Shown here: positions 1 through 9,061 of the stretch, piece after piece
How the letters are laid out: every line of letters starts with the position of its first letter
Numbering within the stretch: position 1 is the stretch's first letter
Source of the DNA: Flavobacterium undicola
GTDB taxonomy: Bacteria; Bacteroidota; Bacteroidia; Flavobacteriales; Flavobacteriaceae
Assembly (NCBI RefSeq): GCF_009909155.2
Contig: NZ_JAAAPM020000006.1
Span: 1-64,000 of the forward strand
DNA length: 64,000 nt
Direction: 5' to 3'
Made by a program: the position numbers and the translations under genes
The notes under the pieces: model-generated
What the model saw: the letters and a program-made list of their open reading frames with translations, nothing else
Databases searched by the model: none
What the model was told of the DNA's origin: nothing

Positions 1-46
1 ATCTATTTTTCAACCTAAAAAAATCCATGAAGAACCTCGAAAAATC

Positions 47-90
47 AAAATGACCAAGATTGAAAAATCAAAATCGGTCATTTTTTTATT
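47..90 (+). terminator. Possible terminator of a gene left of the window
   Basis: AAAATGACC and GGTCATTTT can pair across a loop of about 20 bases, followed by a T-rich tail. The loop holds part of a direct repeat, GAAAAATCAAAAT, present twice. The loop is long for an intrinsic terminator, so this is a weak call. Confidence 0.35.
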
Positions 91-126
91 TTTTACTCAA
101 AAGTTAACTTACTTCTGAATGTGCCT

Positions 127-160
127 AAAAAAACCCATTCGCCGCGGCGAATGGGTTTTT
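127..160. terminator. Bidirectional hairpin terminator
   Basis: AAACCCATTCGCCG is followed directly by its reverse complement CGGCGAATGGGTTT, with A and T tracts on the two sides. It lies downstream of the minus-strand surface operon and its fasciclin remnant, and probably ends that transcript. Confidence 0.8.
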
Positions 161-190
161 CGTTATTAACAATTTAAACTTAACAAACAA

Positions 191-481
191 CTATGATTTT
201 GGCAATAAAATGGTATAACTTCATGGATTACTCCATTAGACTGGTTCACATCAGCAATTGATTGATCCGTTTTCATCAGTGATGTATAGTTTTTGTCCTT
301 TCATCCACGCGGTCAAAGCACCACCACTTACCGTTTTCAAAGTAGCTTTCCCTATTCCTGCTTTAATAGCTTTTGCAATATCAGAAGCATTCATTTTTCC
401 TGCAACCACATGATAGGTCAAAATGGTTTGCAAAGTTTTTAAATTCTCTGGTTTTAATAGCGTTTCAACCGTTTTATTATT
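191..481 (-). pseudogene. Decayed fasciclin (FAS1) domain fragment
   Basis: Read on the minus strand from just after the OmpA gene stop, the frame gives TVETLLKPENLKTLQTIL, then LTYHVVAGKMNASD and MKGQKLYITDENG. These are typical of the second half of a FAS1 domain, a small cell-surface adhesion fold. The frame then stops after SINC. The expected continuation IADVNQSNGVIH is found in a second frame, and the usual ending LLPKS followed by TAG (191-193) in a third. The first half of the domain and any signal peptide are missing. It is therefore a 5'-truncated gene with at least two frameshifts, lying directly against the 3' end of the OmpA gene. It is not expected to make a working protein. Confidence 0.75.
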
Positions 482-482
482 G

Positions 483-2606
483 TTATAAATTCTTAATCAC
501 AAACTCACTTCTTCTGTTTAATTCTTGTTGTTCTTCGCTACAAGATTCACTTGGCTCACATTTTATAATTTGAACAGTCTCACCATAACCTTTAGCAAAA
601 ATTCGTTTCGCTGGAATTCCCTGACTAATAAAATACTCTCTGGTAGAAGTGGCTCTTTTAGAAGAAAGATCTAAGTTGTATTTTGCATTTCCACGATTAT
701 CCGTATGTGAACCTATTTCAACCACCATATCAGGATATTTTTTCATCAATTCAATTACTCTATTCAAAATCGGTTTTGATTCTTTTCGAATGTACCATAA
801 ATCATAATCAAAGTAAATAGGATCGGTTTTAATAATTAATCTTTCTTTGTCTTTTACAATATCTTTTTCAGCCGCAACAATAGTGGCAATTTTTTCTTTT
901 TTCTTGATTTCAGCCTCTACGATAGCTTTTTTAGCCACTGTTTCTTTTTCAACTTTCGCTTTTTCAGCAATAATTGCAGCTTCTTTTTTCTTTAGCTCTA
1001 GTGCCGCTAATGCTTCTTTTTTCTTTTGTTGCTCAATAGCTAATTCTTCTTTTTTAATGGCTTTCATCGATTTTAAAGACAAAGAAGCGTCATTTATTTT
1101 CTTTCTGTCCTTAAACAATTTCAAGAACTTTGAAGCTGTGGTATAATCTCCTTTCGAAGCATGAACAGTATAACTTTTTTCGCAATCTACCGAAAAACTA
1201 AAACGCCCATCAGTAGTAGTTAAAGTAGTTTCTATTTCCTTTTTATTGGCATCTTGCAAGCTTACTTTTGCCTTTTCCAAAGGAAGCTTAGAATCAACAT
1301 CAGTAATCACACCTGAAATATACTGCATGCAATTTTCGACCACCAAAGGCTGAATTTCGCTGATTTCATAAATATCATCTCCTCCTTTTCCTCCTTTTCT
1401 ATTCGAAGCAAAATACCCCTGATGACTATCTGAATCCATTACAAATGAAAAATCGTCATATCCTGAGTTAACTGGTAAACCAATGTTTAATGGAGTCGTA
1501 AACTCATTATTCTTAATTTCTGAAACAAAAACATCTAAAAAGCCATAACCTGCATGACCATTCGAAGAAAAATACAATTTGTTGTCTTTGGAAACAAAAG
1601 GAAATTGCTCTTTTTTATCGGTATTAATCGTTGGACCAAGGTTTTTGGGCGTACCATAATCAGAACCTAAAATAGCCACACTATAAATATCAAAAGAACC
1701 TAATGAACCCGGCATATCCGAAGCGAAATACAATGTTTTCTCATCATTACTCAATGCAGGATGTTCCACTGAATAGTTATCGCTATTGAACGGCAAAGCG
1801 GTTACATTTCTCCATTTTCCATCAATTAATTCGGCTTTAAAAATTTGAAGCATCGAAACCTTATTTTCATTTTTAGCTCTTATACCATCTTTAGAATTAT
1901 TGCGTGTAAAATACACTGTCTTTCCGTTTTTAGTAAAAACAGCATTAGACTCATGCAATGGAGTATTTAATTCGATAGAGAATTTCTTAATCGAATCGAT
2001 TTTAGGATTTTTAAGCGTAACCGACATTAAGTCCAGATAGCTTTCGTTGTTCCATTTGTACACTTTTTCAAAAGTATGAGGCTTTCTTAATACTGCTGAA
2101 AAAACCAATTTTTCTCCGTATGGCATGGCTCCAAATTCAGAATTTGGCGTATTAATTACCATATTTTTTATATCGAAACGATTCCCTAAAGCCGAGATAT
2201 TTTCTAAAACCAGATTATCTTTATCAAGCTTTTCTATGGCTTTTTGATTATTTGAAGTTAAAAAGTAATCACGCATTACTTTATTCGACTCTTCATAATT
2301 TCCAGATGCTTTTAAGGTTTGCGAATATTTAAAATAATAATCCGCAGTTGCAGCTTCTGGAAATTTCGAAATCAAAAAACGATACTGTCTTTGTGCATTT
2401 GCATAATCATTGGTGTAATAATAACTATCAGCCAGATTTTTCACTACTTCAAAAGAGCGATTTTGATTTAAAATCGTTTCGTAAAGAGGAATTGCTTCGC
2501 TGTAATAGGTTCTTTCAAACAAGCGTTTTGCCCTTTGTAAATCCTGTGTTTGCGCTTGTGTAAATTGTATGCTGAGTACAATTAAAATGAGGTATATTCT
2601 TTTCAT
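483..2606 (-). CDS. OmpA family protein with PD40 propeller repeats
   Basis: Outer-membrane or periplasmic protein that should bind peptidoglycan through its C-terminal OmpA domain (roughly residues 600-700, with HTDNRG and the closing NRRSEFVI). Before it come a signal peptide ending near TQAQ, TPR-like helices, PD40/WD40-like strands (about 265-420, for example TLYFASDMPGS and LYFSSNGHAG), a carboxypeptidase-regulatory-like beta domain (about 425-490) and a Lys/Ala/Glu-rich helical linker (520-590). I start it at MKRIYLIL, 10 bases after the porP stop, because that puts the signal peptide at the N-terminus; an upstream in-frame ATG at 2642 would overlap porP and bury it. It is the last gene of a type B protein, PorP, OmpA set that is common in Bacteroidota. 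PorE-like partners of type IX secretion have this architecture, but the exact role is inferred. Confidence 0.88.
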   Translation of the reverse strand: MKRIYLILIVLSIQFTQAQTQDLQRAKRLFERTYYSEAIPLYETILNQNRSFEVVKNLADSYYYTNDYANAQRQYRFLISKFPEAATADYYFKYSQTLKASGNYEESNKVMRDYFLTSNNQKAIEKLDKDNLVLENISALGNRFDIKNMVINTPNSEFGAMPYGEKLVFSAVLRKPHTFEKVYKWNNESYLDLMSVTLKNPKIDSIKKFSIELNTPLHESNAVFTKNGKTVYFTRNNSKDGIRAKNENKVSMLQIFKAELIDGKWRNVTALPFNSDNYSVEHPALSNDEKTLYFASDMPGSLGSFDIYSVAILGSDYGTPKNLGPTINTDKKEQFPFVSKDNKLYFSSNGHAGYGFLDVFVSEIKNNEFTTPLNIGLPVNSGYDDFSFVMDSDSHQGYFASNRKGGKGGDDIYEISEIQPLVVENCMQYISGVITDVDSKLPLEKAKVSLQDANKKEIETTLTTTDGRFSFSVDCEKSYTVHASKGDYTTASKFLKLFKDRKKINDASLSLKSMKAIKKEELAIEQQKKKEALAALELKKKEAAIIAEKAKVEKETVAKKAIVEAEIKKKEKIATIVAAEKDIVKDKERLIIKTDPIYFDYDLWYIRKESKPILNRVIELMKKYPDMVVEIGSHTDNRGNAKYNLDLSSKRATSTREYFISQGIPAKRIFAKGYGETVQIIKCEPSESCSEEQQELNRRSEFVIKNL

Positions 2607-2616
2607 TGCTATCATA

Positions 2617-3552
2617 TTAAAAGAATCTTGGTGATTTATCATATCCTTTGCCCAGTAAATCTAAATTAAACAACATAAAAACTTCATGTGTTCCTGAGTT
2701 GAACTGTCCTAAATTAGAAGTCGTATAATCGTAAGCATAACCTACTCTAATACTAGGCGAAACTGCAACACTCATTAAAGCACTTACTGCATCATCAAAT
2801 CGGTAAGAAGCCCCCAATTCGAATTTTTCATTAAACAGGACATTGGCCGAAAGGTCTAATGAAACAGCCGAACCTTTAACAATTTTAGTCATAAAAGCTG
2901 GCTTTAACTTAAAGGAATCCGACAAGTTAAAAACATATCCTCCTGTAAAAAACACATGAATTTCCTCAGACCCAAAAGCATTAATTCCTGAACGCTCTTC
3001 GATATGTTTGGACGAAAATAAATTAGGCGCTGACAATCCTAGATAATAATTATCGGTAAAATAATAGGCTCCTACTCCAATGTTTGGAAAAATATTATTT
3101 ACATTTTCAGAAAATGCCATATCGGTAGAAGAATCGCCACTTTCAAATTTAAAACCATTAAAATTCGTTTTAAACGAAGTAAATCCTGCCTTTAATCCCA
3201 AAGACAATTTTGCGGTACTACTCATGTTTAGGACATAGGCAAAATCAGCGTAGAAATTATCTTCTTTTTTAGCACCATCACCGATATCATCTGAAATCAT
3301 CGAAAGCCCCATTTCTACCTTTTTATTCAAAGGAATATGTCCAAAAAAGTTAAATGTTTTAGGCGCTCCTTCTAATCCAGCCCACTGAGAACGGTATAAA
3401 ACGCCCAGATCTAACATAGCCTGAGTACCCGTTGCATAAGCCGGATTGACAACATTCATGTTGTACATATAATGTGTATATTCAGGATCTTGCTGTGCTG
3501 AGACTTTTATTATCAATAATAAAAAACTGATACTTAATATTATTTTTTTCAT
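2617..3552 (-). CDS. PorP/SprF family outer-membrane protein
   Basis: A 311-residue outer-membrane beta-barrel of the PorP/SprF family. A signal peptide (MKKIILSISFLLLIIKVSAQ) is followed by the family's near-invariant QDPEYTHYMYNMNVVNPAYA and YRSQWAGLEGAPKTFNFFGH. Members work with type IX secretion and are usually paired with a large protein ending in a type B sorting domain, as here: the partner gene lies 31 bases upstream in the same direction. SprF serves SprB in gliding motility, but paralogues like this one normally serve their own neighbour. The family call is firm; gliding itself is not implied. Confidence 0.92.
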   Translation of the reverse strand: MKKIILSISFLLLIIKVSAQQDPEYTHYMYNMNVVNPAYATGTQAMLDLGVLYRSQWAGLEGAPKTFNFFGHIPLNKKVEMGLSMISDDIGDGAKKEDNFYADFAYVLNMSSTAKLSLGLKAGFTSFKTNFNGFKFESGDSSTDMAFSENVNNIFPNIGVGAYYFTDNYYLGLSAPNLFSSKHIEERSGINAFGSEEIHVFFTGGYVFNLSDSFKLKPAFMTKIVKGSAVSLDLSANVLFNEKFELGASYRFDDAVSALMSVAVSPSIRVGYAYDYTTSNLGQFNSGTHEVFMLFNLDLLGKGYDKSPRFF

Positions 3553-3583
3553 TCGAAATTTAGTTTAATGTAATGAAAATCTA

Positions 3584-6226
3584 CTATCGATTTAGGTATA
3601 GTCTTCCTTGAACTGGTTTTCTACTTCCTTTATTTAAATGAAGTACATAAAAGTAAACTCCGTTTGGCGCTATACCATCAATTCCTATTTTATAATCCGA
3701 ATTTTTACCATCCCATTCTGGTTTATCGCGGTTTCCTCTAAAAAGTAAATTCCCGTAGCGATCGTAAATTTCTAAAATAAAATCAGCATAGATAAATTCA
3801 ATTTTTGGAATTCTAAACGTATCATTCTTAGTGTCCCCATTTGGTGAAAATCCGTCAGGAATAAAAAAGTCAGGAGTAACATCACAATTAGAAAGTGAAA
3901 CTGTAACTTCTAAAGCATTCGAATAACAATTAGTTGAACTTGAATAATCATATCCGTAATAAGTCATTCCTTCTTTCAAAAGTACATTGGCTACCAATTG
4001 ATTGCCGTTTTGAAGAGCATCAAACCAAACTAAGGCATCATCCGCAGTTGTTTTATTACTTAAATCTTGAATTTTAGGTTGGTCTAATCCACAAAATTTT
4101 TGTCCATCAGTAGCCAATATTGGTGTGTCTAATTCGTTAATCGTTACCCCAATTACTGTTCGTCCCGATTCGCATCCTGTCGTCGAATTCACTTCTTTTA
4201 CATAATAATTCCCCGTAACTAAAACTGTGGAAGCACTTAAAGCTGTAGTACTTGAAACCGAATCAAACCATTGGTATTGCGAACCACTAGGCGTTAAATT
4301 AGCTATTGTTTTCAAATCATTTTTACAAAAACTAAAATTATTAGTTGTTGGATTAACAGGAATACTATTTACCAAAAATGATTTTGTTTTATTCAAAGCC
4401 AGAGCAGCACAACCATTCGAATTATCCAATATAGAATTCAATGTGAATACTGTATTTCCAGTATTTGTAAATGCTGAAGCAGGAATTGTAAAACTGGCAT
4501 TCCCTGCATTGACTACAAGGGTACTATTTTGATTCGAAAGAATATTTGCACCAGATAATGTATAATCTAAAGTAATATTAGTCAAAGTTCCCAATCCGGA
4601 AAGCTGAACAGTAGCACTTTGATTCAAACAGATGTTATTAATATTTAAAACAACAGCAGAAACATTTGGTAAAGGTTTAACCGTAAATACTTTTGACAAA
4701 GTCGAAGTATTTGTACAGCCAGTCGTTAAATTGGTGATATTAGTAATACTGAATGTTGTATTTACTCCAACATTCGGAATCAAATTAGCTGGTATTGCAA
4801 AAAGTGTCACGCCATTAGTGACCGTAATATCCAATTGTTGGTTTGTAGCCGAATTATCCCCTGATAAATTATAGTTTATTCTATAAGTTCCATTTGTTAA
4901 ATTCGTACTTCCTGAAATTTCCACTTGGGCAGCCAATCCTTTACATATTGGATCTATTTTTACTGTAGCAGTATTAATTTTTGGCAAAGGAGAAATGGTT
5001 AAAACATCTAAAATTGTGCCTAGAATGTTAGTACAAGCTCCACGACTGGCTTTATTAATAATATTTGTAATTGTAAAAGTATAGTTTCCTACAGCCTGTA
5101 AATAAATAGGATTAACATTAAAAGTAAAAGTACCGTTTACAAAATTACCGTTAACGGTTATGTTATTTGTAGTAGTTCCATTAGAAATTCTGTAACTAAC
5201 ATCATAACTCCCATTAGGAATCGCTTGTGGTCCTTTTCTTAAGACTGCTGTATAAGTTGCAGTAGCTATTTCATTTTCACAAATATCGGAATTCACAACT
5301 AGAGTACTTCCGGTAAAATTCAATGGTTCTTCAATAATAACCTGAACTGTAGTTTGAGAATTGGTACAAATTGGATTAGGAGATAAAACAGTATACATAA
5401 AATTATAGGTTCCTGCCCCAAAAGTATTATAAATATTTTCTACGTCAATTCTATTATCACCAGTACTGGTTATCTGATTTGTTCCAGATAAATCACTCCA
5501 GCGTCCTCCTGTGTCTTCATTTGATAATCTATCGGTCAAATTTAGATTTTTATAGGCAGCCAAATTATCGGTACTACAAAGAATTAAATTTGTAGGTGTT
5601 CCTGATACAGGTTTTCTAAAAACAGTTATCGAAACTGTAGATGATTGTGCTGGACAAGTAGCTAAAGCTGGAATGGTATAAGTATACGAATAATTCCCTT
5701 CTGCTAATGCTTTTGGATTAACTGTATTGCCTGATAAAGCAACACCATTGCTATCTCTCCATGTTCCATTTTGTTGGGGAGCAACTTTTGTTCCATCAAA
5801 AATTGAAAACAAATTGAACAATTCAATATCGCTACAAGTAGAAACATTAGGACTTGGCACCCCTGTGTAAGGACCAATATTAACGGTTATTGTTGCTGTA
5901 TTATTTGTACATACTGAAGGGTCCAGAACATAAGTATAGGTATAAACGCCACTGTTCTTTATATTTTGTGCATCTAATATCCCATTAAAAACACTTTCTT
6001 CCAGTGGTTTTGAGTTATCAACCCAAACTCCTCCTGCGGTTGGACTTCCACCCAAAAGGCTAAAAAGATTAATATTTTTATTGGCTGGATTTTGAATATC
6101 ACAAATTGTTATAGTAGTACCAACACCAGCACACTGAGAATAACTGTTTGATGATAAAAAGAATAGAAAAAGAATTGAGCATTTTATAAAGTTGTCTTTT
6201 ATAAAAGAGAGTAGTTTTATCATCAT
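3584..6226 (-). CDS. Secreted Ig-like repeat protein with T9SS type B sorting domain
   Basis: An 880-residue surface protein. An N-terminal signal peptide (hydrophobic core around ILFLFFLSSNSYSQ) leads into a long run of Thr/Asn-rich beta domains with paired cysteines, resembling the Ig-like or PKD-like modules of flavobacterial surface proteins. The last 95 residues are a gliding-motility-associated C-terminal (type B) domain: TPDFFIPDGFSPNGDTKNDT, then YDRYGNLLFRG, then the final PVQGRLYLNR. That tail targets proteins to type IX secretion, probably with the PorP/SprF protein encoded next. The gene heads the minus-strand operon. The ligand is unknown. Confidence 0.9.
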   Translation of the reverse strand: MMIKLLSFIKDNFIKCSILFLFFLSSNSYSQCAGVGTTITICDIQNPANKNINLFSLLGGSPTAGGVWVDNSKPLEESVFNGILDAQNIKNSGVYTYTYVLDPSVCTNNTATITVNIGPYTGVPSPNVSTCSDIELFNLFSIFDGTKVAPQQNGTWRDSNGVALSGNTVNPKALAEGNYSYTYTIPALATCPAQSSTVSITVFRKPVSGTPTNLILCSTDNLAAYKNLNLTDRLSNEDTGGRWSDLSGTNQITSTGDNRIDVENIYNTFGAGTYNFMYTVLSPNPICTNSQTTVQVIIEEPLNFTGSTLVVNSDICENEIATATYTAVLRKGPQAIPNGSYDVSYRISNGTTTNNITVNGNFVNGTFTFNVNPIYLQAVGNYTFTITNIINKASRGACTNILGTILDVLTISPLPKINTATVKIDPICKGLAAQVEISGSTNLTNGTYRINYNLSGDNSATNQQLDITVTNGVTLFAIPANLIPNVGVNTTFSITNITNLTTGCTNTSTLSKVFTVKPLPNVSAVVLNINNICLNQSATVQLSGLGTLTNITLDYTLSGANILSNQNSTLVVNAGNASFTIPASAFTNTGNTVFTLNSILDNSNGCAALALNKTKSFLVNSIPVNPTTNNFSFCKNDLKTIANLTPSGSQYQWFDSVSSTTALSASTVLVTGNYYVKEVNSTTGCESGRTVIGVTINELDTPILATDGQKFCGLDQPKIQDLSNKTTADDALVWFDALQNGNQLVANVLLKEGMTYYGYDYSSSTNCYSNALEVTVSLSNCDVTPDFFIPDGFSPNGDTKNDTFRIPKIEFIYADFILEIYDRYGNLLFRGNRDKPEWDGKNSDYKIGIDGIAPNGVYFYVLHLNKGSRKPVQGRLYLNR

Positions 6227-6320
6227 ACTGTACTTTTTAAATTAGATTTTGGGGGTAAGCTAATGCTAATGTAAGAAATAATGCATCAAGAATATCAAAA
6301 AAACAGATTGAATTGTATAA

Positions 6321-6347
6321 AAAAACCTCACATTGCTGTGAGGTTTT
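6321..6347. terminator. Hairpin terminator-like repeat
   Basis: AAAACCTCACA and TGTGAGGTTTT form a stem around a short TTGC loop. It lies upstream of the type B surface-protein gene and resembles the rpsA terminator about 410 bases further on, so it may be a copy of that hairpin. Confidence 0.6.
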
Positions 6348-6483
6348 CTATATTCAAAAAAATATAAGAAATTATTTTTCTTCAAATTTTGCTCACAAAT
6401 CATTATCCTTTTAAAATCAAATTGATATGTATGCCAAAAGACATTAATAAAAACTTTCCAGGTGTAATTAGTTTTCTAATGCT

Positions 6484-6551
6484 AAGGGCATCCTTTTTAT
6501 TTTTGTTCCCTGAGCCTGCCGAAGGGAACAATATAAAAGATATAGCAAACT
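6484..6551 (+). repeat. Partial copy of the AGCCCTGAT...ACAGCAGG intergenic element
   Basis: Contains GGCATCCTTTTTATTT, the hairpin TTCCCTGAGC...AAGGGAA, and AAAAGATATAGC, which match the middle of the element at 6600-6713. The conserved ends are missing, so this is a degraded or partial copy. The rest of the 6227-6781 spacer holds no gene I can support. Confidence 0.65.
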
Positions 6552-6599
6552 TCAAATTAGTCTAAAAAACACAGAATAGACTATACATAAACAAACTCT

Positions 6600-6713
6600 A
6601 GCCCTGACCTGTCTGCCGACAGGCTGATGGAAGCGACATCCTTTTTATTTTATTCCCTGAGCTTGTCGAAGGGAACAAAATAAAAGATATAGCGAACAGC
6701 AGGAAGAAGCTCC
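6600..6713 (+). repeat. Dispersed hairpin element, full copy
   Basis: Starts AGCCCTGA, carries GATGGAAGCGACATCC, a central hairpin (TTCCCTGAGC facing GAAGGGAA) flanked by complementary TTTTATTTT and AAAATAAAA, and ends GATATAGCGAACAGCAGG then AGCTCC. The 16-base motif CCTGTCTGCCGACAGG is inserted near its left end (6608-6623). Matching ends occur at 8806-8884 (reversed) and 30391-30468. Confidence 0.75.
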
Positions 6714-6734
6714 AAAAATAACAGCACCAAAAAA

Positions 6735-6761
6735 AAAGCCTCACATTACTGTGAGGCTTTC
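6735..6761 (-). terminator. rpsA terminator
   Basis: AAAGCCTCACA and TGTGAGGCTTT form a strong stem. On the minus strand it is followed by a long T run, and it begins about 20 bases after the rpsA stop codon, as expected for an intrinsic terminator. Confidence 0.85.
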
Positions 6762-6781
6762 GTATTTAAAGAATCAGAAAA

Positions 6782-8560
6782 TTATTTTTTCTCAGATTTT
6801 TCCATTTTAGCTTTCAATGCAGCTAATACATCATTGTTATCTCCTAAAGTTGCAGCTGGTGCGTTTGTAGTAGATGCAGATGAAGTATTTTCAGTAGCAG
6901 CTTTCACATTTTTCTCTTCTTCTTCACGGAAGATAGCGGTGTGAGATGCAACAACTCTTTTGAATTCTTTGTTGAATTCGATTACTTTGAAATCAGCAGA
7001 TTCACCTTTTTTCAATTTCTTTCCGTCTTCTTTTTCAAGGTGACGAGTAGGAATGAAAGCAACGATATCATCTCCAAATTCTACAGTAGCTCCTTTGTCA
7101 ACGATTTCAGAAATTTCACCATTGTGGATAGTTCCTACAGCGAAAGAATCTTCGTATTGATCCCAAGGATTAGCAGTAGTTTGTTTGTGACCTAAAGATA
7201 ATTTACGTCCGTCAACATCTAATTCTAATACAACTACGTCTAATTTCTCACCAACATTTACAAATTCAGATGGGTGTTTGATTTTCTTAGTCCAAGATAA
7301 GTCAGAGATGTAGATTAATCCATCAATTCCTTCTTCTAATTCTACGAAAATACCAAAGTTTGTAAAGTTTCTAACGATACCTGAATGTTTAGAACCTACA
7401 GGGTATTTAGAAGTAATATCAGTCCATGGATCTTGAGATAATTGTTTGATACCTAATGACATCTTACGATCGTCTCTATCTAAAGTCAAGATAACTGCTT
7501 CAACAACATCACCTACTTTTACGAAATCCTGAGCAGAACGTAAATGAGTAGACCATGACATTTCAGAAACGTGGATTAAACCTTCAACACCTTCAGCAAC
7601 TTCGATAAATGCACCGTAATCAGCGATTACAACTACTTTACCAGAAACTTTATCACCAATAGTTAAGTTAGCATCTAATGCATCCCATGGGTGAGCGTTT
7701 AATTGTTTCAATCCTAATTGAATTCTTGTTTTCTCATCATCAAAATCAAGGATTACAACGTTCAATTTTTGGTCTAATTCAAGAACTTCAGATGGGTGGT
7801 TGATTCTTGACCAAGAAAGGTCAGTAATGTGGATTAATCCGTCAACACCACCTAAGTCAATAAATACACCGTAAGAAGTAATGTTTTTAACAACACCTTC
7901 TAATACTTGTCCTTTTTGTAATTGACCGATGATTTCTTTTTTCTGTACTTCAATATCAGCTTCGATAAGAGCTTTGTGAGATACAACAACATTTTTGAAT
8001 TCGTGGTTAATTTTTACCACTTTGAATTCCATAGTTTTATTTACATAAACATCGTAGTCTCTAATTGGCTTAACATCAATTTGAGATCCTGGTAAGAACG
8101 CTTCAATTCCGAAAACGTCAACGATCATACCACCTTTAGTTCTGCATTTAACGAAACCATTAACGATTTCTCCAGTTTCATTAGCTGCAATAACTCTATC
8201 CCAAGATTTAATAGTACGTGCTTTACGGTGAGATAATACTAATTGACCTGTTTTATCCTCACGGATGTCAATTAATACTTCAACCTTGTCACCTACTTTT
8301 AAAGCTGGGTTGTAACGGAATTCATTTAATGAAATAACACCTTCAGATTTAGCATTGATATCAACGATAACGTCTCTATCAGTAATTCTAACTACAACTC
8401 CTTCAACTACTTCTTCTTGATCTGTAGAAATGAAAGTTTTTGATACTAATTCTTCGAATTCTAGTAAGTTTTTTTCATCTACTGCATCAATACCTTCTTC
8501 AAAGTTGTGCCAGTTAAAATTTGCTAAAAACTCTTCTTGTGATTTAATTTGTTCAGACAT
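6782..8560 (-). CDS. rpsA: 30S ribosomal protein S1
   Basis: A 592-residue protein with six S1 RNA-binding domains in series (roughly 50-115, 128-195, 215-285, 300-373, 388-460 and 475-545). The central ones carry signatures such as GVVKNITSYGVFIDLGG, GLIHVSEMSW and GLIYISDLSWTKK. S1 binds mRNA on the small ribosomal subunit and helps start translation, which is notable in a phylum whose genes rarely use strong Shine-Dalgarno sites. Length and domain number fit bacterial S1. The gene stands alone, with its own promoter about 120 bases upstream and a terminator just downstream. Confidence 0.97.
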   Translation of the reverse strand: MSEQIKSQEEFLANFNWHNFEEGIDAVDEKNLLEFEELVSKTFISTDQEEVVEGVVVRITDRDVIVDINAKSEGVISLNEFRYNPALKVGDKVEVLIDIREDKTGQLVLSHRKARTIKSWDRVIAANETGEIVNGFVKCRTKGGMIVDVFGIEAFLPGSQIDVKPIRDYDVYVNKTMEFKVVKINHEFKNVVVSHKALIEADIEVQKKEIIGQLQKGQVLEGVVKNITSYGVFIDLGGVDGLIHITDLSWSRINHPSEVLELDQKLNVVILDFDDEKTRIQLGLKQLNAHPWDALDANLTIGDKVSGKVVVIADYGAFIEVAEGVEGLIHVSEMSWSTHLRSAQDFVKVGDVVEAVILTLDRDDRKMSLGIKQLSQDPWTDITSKYPVGSKHSGIVRNFTNFGIFVELEEGIDGLIYISDLSWTKKIKHPSEFVNVGEKLDVVVLELDVDGRKLSLGHKQTTANPWDQYEDSFAVGTIHNGEISEIVDKGATVEFGDDIVAFIPTRHLEKEDGKKLKKGESADFKVIEFNKEFKRVVASHTAIFREEEEKNVKAATENTSSASTTNAPAATLGDNNDVLAALKAKMEKSEKK

Positions 8561-8679
8561 GCTGATAAAAAATTTGTATTCTGCATTCTCTCGAGTTTCT
8601 TAATGTGATAGAAAACAACAGAAGTTGTTTGTATAATTAGTTGATACCTAAAGGAAACTCTTATTCACCAAAAGGACTG

Positions 8680-8709
8680 CAAAATTAATTCTTTTTTATG
8701 TAACTGCAA
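8680..8709 (-). promoter_or_regulatory. rpsA promoter (Bacteroidota sigma-A type)
   Basis: On the minus strand TTG (8709-8707), exactly 19 bases, then TAATTTTG (8687-8680) match the Bacteroidota TTG and TAnnTTTG consensus. Transcription should start near 8673, leaving a leader of about 110 bases before the rpsA ATG. Confidence 0.7.
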
Positions 8710-8805
8710 AACAAATACCACTGATAATCACCACTAAACCCAAACTCAAGCTCTTTTATACGCTTTTTCCCTTTTTTAGGAGCACAATAAATTGGTTTTC
8801 AAAGT

Positions 8806-8884
8806 ACTTCCCTCCTGCTGTCCGTTCTATCTCTTCATCTCGTTCCAAAAAACGAGATTCGAGGATATCGGCTCGATCAGGGCT
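8806..8884 (-). repeat. Dispersed hairpin element, reversed copy
   Basis: Read on the minus strand it starts AGCCCTGATCGAG, has GATATCCTC, a central CTCGTTTTTTGGAACGAG hairpin, and ends AACGGACAGCAGGAGG. The ends match those of the copies at 6600 and 30391, while the central hairpin sequence is different. It lies between rpsA and the divergent pentapeptide-repeat gene. Confidence 0.7.
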
Positions 8885-8931
8885 ATTTAGGGCGTTTTGT
8901 TTTCAAAACTACTTTTGTAAAGATATTTTGA

Positions 8932-9002
8932 TATATTTGAGAAATAATAATGTAATACTCAGTAGCGACTATACATCCTATTTTGGGTAGATTATCGCTA
9001 CT
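8932..9002 (+). promoter_or_regulatory. -7 box and leader hairpin of the pentapeptide gene
   Basis: TATATTTG (8932-8939) fits the Bacteroidota -7 consensus, though no TTG sits at the ideal distance. About 20 bases on, AGTAGCGA (8961-8968) and TCGCTACT (8995-9002) form a perfect 8-bp stem around a 26-base loop. This would place a hairpin in the roughly 115-base leader. Confidence 0.4.
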
Positions 9003-9061
9003 TCATAGCGAGTATATACGAGTCAAGCACAAGTTATACCCAAAACACTAAATATCAATAT

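Noticed and set aside
847..1146. Plus-strand open frame rich in Ser, Phe and Ala
   Set aside because: It mirrors the Lys/Glu/Ala-rich linker of the OmpA family protein on the other strand.
4227..4874. Plus-strand frames opposite the type B surface protein
   Set aside because: Shadows of the Ig-like repeat gene, with no supporting signal peptide or motif.
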